Assembly: GCA_022560365.1 (NCBI GenBank)
Contig: JADFTG010000015.1
Coordinates: 1 to 11,358, forward strand
Source: Chloroflexota bacterium
GTDB lineage: Bacteria; Chloroflexota; Dehalococcoidia; SM23-28-2; RBG-16-64-32
Direction of reading: 5' to 3'
Length of the DNA stretch: 11,358 nt
Positions 5,490 to 11,358 of the stretch are shown piece by piece; position 1 is the first letter of the stretch; the number at the start of each line of letters is the position of its first letter. A model generated the notes under the pieces. The model ran no database searches. It was not told the origin of the DNA and saw only the letters and a list, made by a program, of their open reading frames with translations. Position numbers and translations under genes: made by a program.

Positions 5490-7085
5490 ATGAGTTCCGC
5501 CAAAGAGACGATCGAGCTGTACGACACGACGCTACGGGACGGCACGCAGATGGAGGGCATCTCGCTCTCCGTCTCGGACAAGCTGAAGATCGCGCAGCAG
5601 CTCGATGAGATCGGCGTGCACTACATCGAGGGCGGCTGGCCGGGCTCGAACCCCAAAGACGCCGAGTTCTTTGCGAAGGCGGGCGACCTGAACCTGCACA
5701 ACGCCAGGCTCGCTGCGTTCGGTTCGACACGCAAGGCCGGCAAGGAGGCCAAGAACGACCCCAACCTGCGCGCCCTGATCGAGGCGCGAACACCCGTCGT
5801 CACGCTCGTCGGTAAGGCGCACGACAGGCACGTCACGCACATTCTGGAGACGACGACCGAAGAGAACCTGGCGATGCTGGCGGACTCATTTCGCTTCCTC
5901 AAGAGCAAGGGCGTGACCGCCTTTTTCGACGCCGAGCACTTCTTCGACGGATTCGCCTCCGACAAGGACTATGCGCTGCAGTGCCTGAAGACGGCCGCGG
6001 GAGCCGGCGCCGACTGCGTGGTGCTCTGCGACACGAACGGGGGCACGGTGCCGTCCCAGATCGCCGAGATCGTGCGGCACGTCGTGTCCGAGGTGCCGTG
6101 CCGGGTGGGAATACACGCGCACAACGGCGCTGATGTGGCGGTCGCCAACACGCTGGTGGCGGTGGAGGCGGGAGCAACGCACGTACAAGGTGCGGCGAAC
6201 GGCTACGGCGATATGAGCGGCAACGCCAACATGTTCAGTATCATCGCCAACCTCAAGCTCAAGATGGGTGCAGACGTCGTCAGCGATGCACAGCTGCAGA
6301 AACTGACGGAGGTCTCGCACTACATCAGCGAGCTGGCCAACATGCCTCCGAGCGCCCGGCAGCCCTACGTTGGTTCGGCCGCCTTCGCGCACAAGGCCGG
6401 GCTGCACGCCGCTGCGGTCGTCAAGGAGCCGTGGTCGTACCAGCACATCGACCCGGCGGAAGTCGGCAACGACACGCGCATCCTCGTTTCGGAGCTGGCC
6501 GGGCGGCGCAGCATCATCGCCAAGCTGGAGGAGCAGGGCCTGCACCTGGACCTGAACGAGGACGACGTGCGCGAGATCCTCGAGCGGGTGAAGGTGATGG
6601 AGGCGCGAGGCTTCGTCTTCGAGGGTGCGGAGGCTTCGTTCGAACTTCTCGTGCGCCGCAGCCGCCCCGATTACCGCGCCTGCTTCGAGCTGGTCGACTT
6701 CATGATCGTCGAGCGCCGTCACCACGACCCAGGGGACGATGACCGCGAGATGATCTCCGAGGCGATGGTCAAGCTCCGGGTCGGCGAGCGCGTGCTGATC
6801 ACGGCGGACGAGGGGAACGGCCCCGTCAACGCGCTGGACGGCGCCGTGCGCAAGGCGCTGGCTGAGTCGTACCCGGACATCCACTCGATCCACCTGGTGG
6901 ACTACAAGGTGCGCATCATCGACTCTGCCGCCGGCACCGGCGCTTCCGTGCGAGTGCTGATCGAGTCCACGAACGGCAAAGACACCTGGACGACGGTCGG
7001 TTCTTCGACGGACATCATCGAGGCGTCGTGGCTGGCGCTCGCGGACAGTCTCGAATACTGGCTCATCCGCCACGCCGCGCCGTAA
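5490..7085 (+). CDS. cimA: (R)-citramalate synthase, CimA type
   Basis: This 531-residue protein has the length and layout of CimA: a HMGL/DRE-TIM barrel (about 7-290) followed by a linker and a LeuA-type dimer/allosteric domain (about 395-531). CimA condenses pyruvate and acetyl-CoA to citramalate, the first step of a threonine-independent route to isoleucine. YDTTLRDGTQ (11-20) and EGGWPGSNPKDAEFF (47-61) are characteristic. Likely metal ligands D17, H209, H211 and N245 are present. Two usually conserved motifs differ: HxHND reads HAHNG (209-213) and GERxGN reads GDMSGN (240-245). I reject the in-frame ATG at 5409 because the added 27 residues look non-coding and family homology begins right after 5490; no Shine-Dalgarno is visible at either. 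A LeuB-like partner lies 1.7 kb upstream. The family call is strong; substrate specificity is less so because of the motif changes. Confidence 0.9.
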   Translation: MSSAKETIELYDTTLRDGTQMEGISLSVSDKLKIAQQLDEIGVHYIEGGWPGSNPKDAEFFAKAGDLNLHNARLAAFGSTRKAGKEAKNDPNLRALIEARTPVVTLVGKAHDRHVTHILETTTEENLAMLADSFRFLKSKGVTAFFDAEHFFDGFASDKDYALQCLKTAAGAGADCVVLCDTNGGTVPSQIAEIVRHVVSEVPCRVGIHAHNGADVAVANTLVAVEAGATHVQGAANGYGDMSGNANMFSIIANLKLKMGADVVSDAQLQKLTEVSHYISELANMPPSARQPYVGSAAFAHKAGLHAAAVVKEPWSYQHIDPAEVGNDTRILVSELAGRRSIIAKLEEQGLHLDLNEDDVREILERVKVMEARGFVFEGAEASFELLVRRSRPDYRACFELVDFMIVERRHHDPGDDDREMISEAMVKLRVGERVLITADEGNGPVNALDGAVRKALAESYPDIHSIHLVDYKVRIIDSAAGTGASVRVLIESTNGKDTWTTVGSSTDIIEASWLALADSLEYWLIRHAAP

Positions 7086-7097
7086 CCTGGGGCCAGA

Positions 7098-7115
7098 GCC
7101 GACGTTTTCATCGGC
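7098..7115 (+). other. Small hairpin between cimA and the PAP2 gene
   Basis: GCCGA (7098-7102) and TCGGC (7111-7115) form a 5-pair stem with an 8-base loop containing TTTT. It ends at the base before the GTG start at 7116. It might attenuate readthrough or mask initiation; the stem is too short to be called a terminator with confidence. Confidence 0.25.
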
Positions 7116-7817
7116 GTGATCCGTGTGACTGAACGACTCCCGCTAATCGCCTTCGCCATCGGCCTGGCCACATTCGTGGCGATGGCCCTCCTTGCCGCCT
7201 CCAACGACACCTTCGCGGGCGACCTCTGGTCTGCCCGTCAGTTGCAGTCGATCGAAAGCGCCATCGTCGCCACGCCGCTGGACTGGACGGAGGACCTCGC
7301 GCAATCACCGCTCGTGATGATCGTGGCGGGCCTGGCGGCGCTCACGTTCCTTCTCGCCAAACGCTGGGAGGCGGCGGTCCTTATGCTGGGCACTCAAGTC
7401 GCGAGTGCCGTCGTCCCGGTACTCAAGGTGGCGATCGAGCGGCCGCGCCCCTCACCAGACCTCGTGAGCGTTTCTAGCGCACCGGCGGACTTCTCGTTCC
7501 CCAGCGGCCACTCGTTCAGCGCTATGCTCACCTTCGGCATGCTGTTCTATCTCGTGAGCGTCCACGTGCGTCCGGCCGTGCCGCGTGCCGCGCTGCAGGC
7601 CGCCTGCGTCTGGGTGGTCGTCGCGACAGGCGTGGAGCGGGTATACGCGGGCCACCACTGGCCCAGCGACGTTCTGGGCGGGTTCCTGGCTGGCGGCCTC
7701 TTCCTGGCGCTCTTCGTCTGGCTGCACGCCAGTCACGTCCTGGGCGGGCTGAGAGGCCGCGCCGGGAGCCAGGAAGCCGCCGTGCCGACGCTCAGAGGGG
7801 GAACGGGGTCCGCATGA
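7116..7817 (+). CDS. PAP2 superfamily phosphatase (membrane)
   Basis: This 233-residue integral membrane protein is a type 2 phosphatidic-acid-phosphatase-like enzyme. Members dephosphorylate lipid phosphates such as phosphatidate, phosphatidylglycerophosphate or undecaprenyl pyrophosphate on the outer face of the membrane. All three signature motifs are present: KX6RP (K104 to R111-P112), PSGH (129-132, H132) and R175-X5-H181-X3-D185 in ERVYAGHHWPSD. The Ser that usually precedes R175 is Glu. About six hydrophobic helices are seen (8-28, 64-82, 86-104, 134-150, 160-175, 186-205). The start is uncertain: GTG 7116 and GTG 7125 are both in frame and neither has a clear ribosome-binding site. 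The gene overlaps the following cvpA-like gene by 4 bases (ATGA), so the two are translationally coupled. The substrate cannot be deduced. Confidence 0.9.
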   Translation: MIRVTERLPLIAFAIGLATFVAMALLAASNDTFAGDLWSARQLQSIESAIVATPLDWTEDLAQSPLVMIVAGLAALTFLLAKRWEAAVLMLGTQVASAVVPVLKVAIERPRPSPDLVSVSSAPADFSFPSGHSFSAMLTFGMLFYLVSVHVRPAVPRAALQAACVWVVVATGVERVYAGHHWPSDVLGGFLAGGLFLALFVWLHASHVLGGLRGRAGSQEAAVPTLRGGTGSA

Positions 7818-8326
7818 ACTGGCTCGACATCCTGATCATCGTCGCCCTCATCGGCTTCGTGGGCGCGGCCTACTCCGCCGGGCTGATCCGGGAGATCGTC
7901 ACGCTGACGGCCGTCGTCGCCGGCATCGTGATCGCGGGTACGCTGTACGACAACCTGGCGAGCGATGTCCTCGTTTTCATAGACAACGACAGCGCGGCGG
8001 AGGCGGTATCGTTCCTCGTCCTGTTCGGGGCCGTGTACATCTTCGGCCAGATCGCCGCTTACATGCTGAAAAGGGGAGCGTCGCTATTGATGCTAGGCCT
8101 GTGGGATAAGTTGGGCGGCGCTGTGTTCGGGCTGATCAAGGGTCTGTTCATCGTCCAGGTACTGCTGCTGGTTTTCGCGGCGTACCCCAGCCTGGGCCTC
8201 CAGGGAGCCGTCGGAGGCTCGGAGCTGGCCCGGTACTTCATCGACGACTTCTCGCTCCTGCTGAACCTCTTGCCGCAGGCGTTCGAAGACCGCATCGACG
8301 CCTTCCTGGGCGCAGCGGGGAATTAG
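7814..8326 (+). CDS. CvpA family membrane protein
   Basis: This 170-residue protein matches the CvpA (colicin V production) family in length, four hydrophobic helices (about 6-24, 30-45, 62-84, 103-124) and the signature WDKLGGAVFGLIKG (97-110) before the last helix. The N-terminus (NWLDILIIV, then a small-residue-rich turn and GLIREI) is also typical. CvpA proteins sit in the inner membrane and are linked to colicin V export and envelope integrity, without a settled biochemical role. Its ATG overlaps the PAP2 stop as ATGA, with AGAGGGG about 14 bases upstream inside the PAP2 gene. Pairing with a lipid phosphatase suggests an envelope function, which is inference. Confidence 0.85.
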   Translation: MNWLDILIIVALIGFVGAAYSAGLIREIVTLTAVVAGIVIAGTLYDNLASDVLVFIDNDSAAEAVSFLVLFGAVYIFGQIAAYMLKRGASLLMLGLWDKLGGAVFGLIKGLFIVQVLLLVFAAYPSLGLQGAVGGSELARYFIDDFSLLLNLLPQAFEDRIDAFLGAAGN

Positions 8327-8344
8327 CGCTTAACCGCTCAATTA

Positions 8345-8374
8345 TTGCCGCCTCTCAAATCTGTCTGATAGTAT
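8345..8374 (+). promoter_or_regulatory. Promoter of the HNH endonuclease gene
   Basis: TTGCCG (8345-8350) is followed after 18 bases by TAGTAT (8369-8374), with TGA directly before the -10, giving an extended -10. The region is clearly AT-rich compared with its surroundings. The predicted start near 8381 leaves a leader of about 16 nt containing GGTGGTGA. Confidence 0.5.
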
Positions 8375-8396
8375 TGAAATCCGGTGGTGATTCCGC

Positions 8397-8933
8397 ATGG
8401 GGCCACGTTTACCAGTACTAGTGCTCAATCAGAACTTCGAGCCGCTGAACGTTTGCAACGTCCGGCGCGCTCTGGTTTTGCTTGGCCGCGATAAAGCAGA
8501 GACCATCGAAAACGGCCGCGGCTACCTGCACAGCGCCACCGATATCTTCGAGATACCCTCCGTCATCCGCCTCGCCTATCTGATCCGCCGTCCCCGGCCG
8601 CAGGGGCGCCTGACGCGGCGCGACATCTTCCTGCGCGACCAGTTCACTTGCCAGTACTGCGGCAATCAGTCGAAGGACCTGACGCTGGACCACGTGCTCC
8701 CGCGTCATCGCGGCGGGACGCACGAATGGGATAACGTCGTCGCTGCTTGCAAGCGCTGCAACCACAAGAAGGCCGGCCACACGCCTGACGAGGCGCGCAT
8801 GTACCTGCGCCGCGAGCCCTACCAGCCCACCTACAGCTACTTCCGCACCTTCTACCACTACCTCGAGCGCAACGAGGGCTGGCGGAAGTTCATCCCGGCG
8901 ATCGCCGGCGAGCCGGACTTCGGCTTCGCCTAG
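8397..8933 (+). CDS. HNH endonuclease family protein
   Basis: This 178-residue protein carries an HNH (beta-beta-alpha metal) nuclease domain at about 80-130. Two CXXC zinc pairs are present: C85/C88 in TCQYCG and C118/C121 in CKRCN. The catalytic core is LDHVLPRHRGG (97-107) with H99 as the likely general base, then N113 in WDN and H123 after the second zinc pair. The N-terminal region PVLVLNQNFEPLNV (6-19) through about residue 65 is a conserved extension found in a widespread chromosomal HNH group of unknown physiological role. The C-terminal tail is aromatic-rich (PTYSYFRTFYHYLE, 144-157). It has its own promoter and no methyltransferase neighbour, so it is not an obvious restriction gene. 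No intron or intein surrounds it, which argues against a homing endonuclease. Confidence 0.9.
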   Translation: MGPRLPVLVLNQNFEPLNVCNVRRALVLLGRDKAETIENGRGYLHSATDIFEIPSVIRLAYLIRRPRPQGRLTRRDIFLRDQFTCQYCGNQSKDLTLDHVLPRHRGGTHEWDNVVAACKRCNHKKAGHTPDEARMYLRREPYQPTYSYFRTFYHYLERNEGWRKFIPAIAGEPDFGFA

Positions 8934-8968
8934 CGCGACCAATTTCGATACTCCGAGGAGGGATTCGG

Positions 8969-9346
8969 ATGCCAAATTCCGACGCAGCGCCGGGCCCGCT
9001 CGCGGAAGCGAACGTGGGTGAGGTCATCATCTATGTCCGGGATCTGCCAACGATGAAGCGGTTTTACAGCGAAAGGCTGGGGTTTCGTGTCGACGCTGAC
9101 CGGGGTCGCCTTGTTGCCCTGAAGGGCGGCGCTGGGGCTGAGATCGTGCTCCATAGCGGGCGCAGCGACGATGCCACGAGCGACCCGCAGTGGCTCCTGC
9201 AGATCATCGTTGAGGACATCGACGAAGCTGTCGCTGAACTCAAGAAGCGCGGCGTTGACGTGAGCGGCATCGAAGACCGCCCCTATGGGAGATACGCACG
9301 GTTCGTTGACCCCGAGGGCAATAGGCTAGGTCTCGAGCAAGCCTAA
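8969..9346 (+). CDS. VOC family protein (glyoxalase/bleomycin-resistance fold)
   Basis: This 125-residue protein is a single vicinal-oxygen-chelate unit with two beta-alpha-beta-beta-beta modules. Residues 17-42 (GEVIIYVRDLPTMKRFYSE, then RLGFRV) form the typical first module and 75-123 (LLQIIVEDIDEAVAELKKRG to FVDPEGNRLGL) the second. Possible metal-side residues are E18, E58 and E123; the usual first His is absent. Family members include glyoxalase I, extradiol dioxygenases, fosfomycin and bleomycin resistance proteins and many unknowns; this one cannot be assigned. GAGGAGGG (8955-8962) is a strong ribosome-binding site 6 bases before the ATG. The gene converges on the reductase/Fpg gene. 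The frameshifted Fpg reading frame overlaps its last 21 bases; the repaired frame would not. Confidence 0.88.
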   Translation: MPNSDAAPGPLAEANVGEVIIYVRDLPTMKRFYSERLGFRVDADRGRLVALKGGAGAEIVLHSGRSDDATSDPQWLLQIIVEDIDEAVAELKKRGVDVSGIEDRPYGRYARFVDPEGNRLGLEQA

Positions 9347-11358
9347 ATCGTCAGAGACCGGCGTCACACCTGACAGCCACGGCAGAAGTTCGTCTCGCGC
9401 CCACCCGACTTGATCGACGTGAATCCTGTGGCCGCAGCGCGGGCAGTCCTCGTCACCCTTCTTGTGCACACGGAGATGATCCCTGTACATCTTGACCGGT
9501 AGGCCCTTCTCTTCCGTCAGCTCGGTCACGATGGGAGTCGCCCAGGCCATGGTGTTGCGGATGGCGTGGAAGAGCTTGCGCAGGTCCTCCTCCGGGATGT
9601 CTGTGCGCTTGCGGAACGGGTGCAGGCCGGCCTCCCACAGCACCTCGTCCGAGTAGGCGTTGCCGATGCCCGCGACCATGCGCTCTTTCGTGATGATGTT
9701 TTTGATCATGCCACGCCCCTTCATCATCACAGCCAGGAAGCCGTCTTCGTCCAGGTCGGGGCTCATCACGTCCGGGCCCATCTCCGTCCAGCGCGGGACG
9801 TGCTCGGCGAACTCCTCCTCGCGGACGAGGAAGGCGCGCCCCATCATGCGGTCGTCGAAGTAGCGCAGGTCCATGTCGTTGTCGAGGTGCAGGATCCAGG
9901 CCGTCTTCGAGCGGCGCCGGTGCTTCGGCTCGACGTACTGGTAGCGGCCGGCCAGCATCGCGTGGACGACGAGGAAGTCGCCGCTCTCGAACGGAAACAT
10001 GAGGAGCTTGGCGTGGCGGTAGACCGGCTTGAAGGCCTGGCCCTTCATTCGCTCCAGGAACTCCGCCGATGCCTGATCGAATGGTGTCGCGAAGAAGTCA
10101 ATATCAAACGCCTGAGCAAAGGCGAAAAGCACCTCTATTTCATCGAGACTGAGCCAGTCGGCGAAGGAAAAGTACTTGGGTTGGCGCAGGCGCACTAGCT
10201 CTTCCATCTTGCTTGCTTGAGGCTCTGAAGGATGGAGTATCAAGCCACGGTCCAGGTCTTTGAGCATGCAGCTCACCGTTTCAATCGAATCGGGCTTATT
10301 CGTGCCGATGACCCCGGTCGGACCACGCTTAATCCAGCCTGAGCAATACTCACCCACCACCGGTTGCCGGTTGTCTGGGTCGATGACCCGCCCGTTCTGG
10401 TTCTGGATGACACCCCAGCGCTCATTGAAGGGCACCCCTGGCAGCGCATCTCCTCGATAACCGACGGAGCGGAAGACCAGGCCGACCGGCAGCTCCTCAA
10501 AGCGATCGGTGGCCTTCGGGCTTGGCGTGCCTGCGGCGGTAGCCTGCAGGACATTCTTCACAAGACGCATCGCGACGACCTGGCCCGTAGCGTTGCCAAT
10601 GAGTTCGACCGGCGAGACCAGAAAGCGGATGATCAACCGACGAGCTTTTTCGGTGGACTTCCGTGCCGCATACGCCTGCAGTATCTCTACCTTCTTTCGG
10701 GTGGCCCGATCATCACTAGTTGCGAGCGCGTCCCGACTTACATCGTCCAGCTTCGCCTCGTCTCGGAGGACCATGGTATCCGCGTCGGACAGGTTGCCCA
10801 GCTCCTTGATCTCAGGATTCGTGAATGCCGCCTGCGCGGGCCCGCGCCGGCCCAGCAAGTACACTTCTCTAATACGGCTCTTGCTCAGGGCTTCCAGGGC
10901 GTGGCTCGCTATGTCCGTGACGGCCAATTCCTCGGAAGTGAGGCACAAGATGCGGGCCACGTCCACCGCAACGTTGCCAACCCCGACGATCGCAGCCCGC
11001 TCCTGGGAGAGATCGAATTGACGGTCACGGTAATCGGGATGCCCGTTGTACCAGCCGACGAACTCGGTCGCTGGGTGGCTGCCTTTCAGGTCCTCGCCGG
11101 GAATGTCCATTCGCTTGTCCGTCTGTGCCCCGGTCGCGTACAGAATCTGATGGAAATGTCTCCTCAGGTCAGACAGATCTATCTCCTTGCCGAATTCGAC
11201 GAATCCGTAGAAGCGGAACTTTGGATGGGAGGCGATTTCAGCATAGATCCTGGTCACGGACTTGATCTTGTAGTGATCGGGAGCGACGCCGGCACGGACC
11301 AAGCCGTATGGTGTCGGGAGGCGTTCGAACATGTCGATTTCGACGTGAAGACCGTCTT
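9326..11358 (-). CDS. FprA-type ferredoxin/NADP reductase fused in frame to a truncated Fpg (5' end off the window)
   Basis: This open frame continues past the right edge; residues here are numbered from the internal Met at 11332. Residues 1 to about 405 match FprA-type flavoprotein reductases, which move electrons between NADP(H) and ferredoxin using FAD: LPTPYGLVRAGVAPDH (5-20), a nucleotide-binding GVGNVAVDVARIL (117-129), and the FAD-binding WIKRGPTGVIGTN (333-345). The N-terminal FAD fold lies off the window, and the sequence upstream of the Met (EIDM) still matches, so the true start is beyond 11358. From about 410 the protein becomes a formamidopyrimidine-DNA glycosylase lacking its PELPE start. 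Its beta-sandwich, helix-two-turn-helix and half a zinc finger (C630, C633) follow. The last 31 residues are out-of-frame sequence after a one-base insertion at 9422-9423. The reductase part looks functional. The fusion may be natural, a capture event or an assembly join. Confidence 0.8.
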   Translation of the reverse strand, partial: DGLHVEIDMFERLPTPYGLVRAGVAPDHYKIKSVTRIYAEIASHPKFRFYGFVEFGKEIDLSDLRRHFHQILYATGAQTDKRMDIPGEDLKGSHPATEFVGWYNGHPDYRDRQFDLSQERAAIVGVGNVAVDVARILCLTSEELAVTDIASHALEALSKSRIREVYLLGRRGPAQAAFTNPEIKELGNLSDADTMVLRDEAKLDDVSRDALATSDDRATRKKVEILQAYAARKSTEKARRLIIRFLVSPVELIGNATGQVVAMRLVKNVLQATAAGTPSPKATDRFEELPVGLVFRSVGYRGDALPGVPFNERWGVIQNQNGRVIDPDNRQPVVGEYCSGWIKRGPTGVIGTNKPDSIETVSCMLKDLDRGLILHPSEPQASKMEELVRLRQPKYFSFADWLSLDEIEVLFAFAQAFDIDFFATPFDQASAEFLERMKGQAFKPVYRHAKLLMFPFESGDFLVVHAMLAGRYQYVEPKHRRRSKTAWILHLDNDMDLRYFDDRMMGRAFLVREEEFAEHVPRWTEMGPDVMSPDLDEDGFLAVMMKGRGMIKNIITKERMVAGIGNAYSDEVLWEAGLHPFRKRTDIPEEDLRKLFHAIRNTMAWATPIVTELTEEKGLPVKMYRDHLRVHKKGDEDCPRCGHRIHVDQVGWARDELLPWLSGVTPVSDDLGLLET
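9364..10105 (-). pseudogene. fpg: Degenerate fpg (formamidopyrimidine-DNA glycosylase): no catalytic N-terminus, frameshifted zinc finger
   Basis: Fpg removes oxidised purines using the N-terminal Pro as nucleophile. This copy starts roughly 40 residues into the family sequence, so the PELPE segment with the nucleophile and Glu is missing. The body is recognisable: the RRGK-type loop reads RHAK (K442 kept), then LAGRYQYVEP (461-470), DDRMMGRAFLV (493-503) and the glycosylase motif MVAGIGNAYSDEVLWEAGLHP (from 552, N558 kept). The zinc finger begins CPRCGHRI (630-637) and then loses frame. Removing one of the two A bases at 9422-9423 gives ITSIKSGGRETNFCRGCQV and a stop at 9364. That restores C-X2-C-X16-C-X2-C and leaves a 17-base gap to the convergent VOC gene. 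Both lesions suggest lost glycosylase activity, unless a sequencing or assembly error explains them. Confidence 0.7.

Noticed and set aside
5886..7073. 395-codon minus-strand open frame opposite cimA
   Set aside because: It mirrors cimA codon structure and is rich in Arg, His, Asp and Val with no recognisable domain. The plus strand encodes a full CimA.
8325..8338. Short inverted repeat AGCG/CGCT after the cvpA-like gene as a terminator
   Set aside because: Only four base pairs and no T-run; it is not distinguishable from chance.
8397..8933. HNH gene as a restriction or homing endonuclease
   Set aside because: No methyltransferase, intron, intein or flanking repeat is present, and the conserved N-terminal extension fits a common chromosomal HNH group.

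Overview
The window is a GC-rich bacterial chromosome segment with tightly packed, mostly housekeeping genes. No rRNA, tRNA, CRISPR array or recognisable mobile element is visible. The gene content (a CimA-type citramalate synthase, an actinobacterial-looking LeuB, a FprA-type reductase, a LexA with a Bacillus-style operator) would fit Chloroflexota or a related GC-rich lineage. That placement is an inference from protein style; nothing here proves it.

Layout. 1-233 (minus) is the start of a PIG-L/LmbE deacetylase gene that runs off the left edge. It is divergent from lexA (409-1050, plus). Their two promoters share a back-to-back TTGACAA core, and two CGAAC-type LexA boxes lie at 329-342 and 360-373. 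Downstream is an orphan OppD/DppD-type ABC ATPase (1148-2164) with a structured leader and a TTG start, abutting a small three-helix membrane protein (2165-2671). After a hairpin come a 3-isopropylmalate dehydrogenase family gene (2760-3827) and an unknown protein with a nuclease-like core (3837-4349). The latter converges on purU, formyltetrahydrofolate deformylase (4359-5222, minus). Between purU and cimA lies a 43-residue remnant that looks like the N-terminus of a pyridoxamine-phosphate-oxidase-like protein (5279-5410, minus). cimA (5490-7085, plus) follows, then a PAP2 phosphatase and a CvpA family protein that overlap by 4 bp (7116-8326), an HNH endonuclease (8397-8933) and a VOC protein (8969-9346).

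The right end (9326-11358, minus) is the most unusual part. It is one open frame in which nearly all of a FprA-type ferredoxin/NADP reductase runs into a formamidopyrimidine-DNA glycosylase (Fpg) that has lost its catalytic N-terminus. A one-base insertion breaks the Fpg zinc finger near the end. The intact finger is readable in the next frame, stopping at 9364. I read this as a decaying fpg captured behind a reductase gene, although an assembly error could also produce it.

How the genes work together. CimA plus the LeuB-like dehydrogenase could provide part of the pyruvate-to-2-oxobutanoate route to isoleucine. LexA probably represses its own promoter and may affect the divergent PIG-L gene. 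I found no convincing new multi-gene system. The best leads are the FprA-Fpg chimera, the shared SOS promoter, unusual motif residues in CimA, and the nuclease-like orphan.
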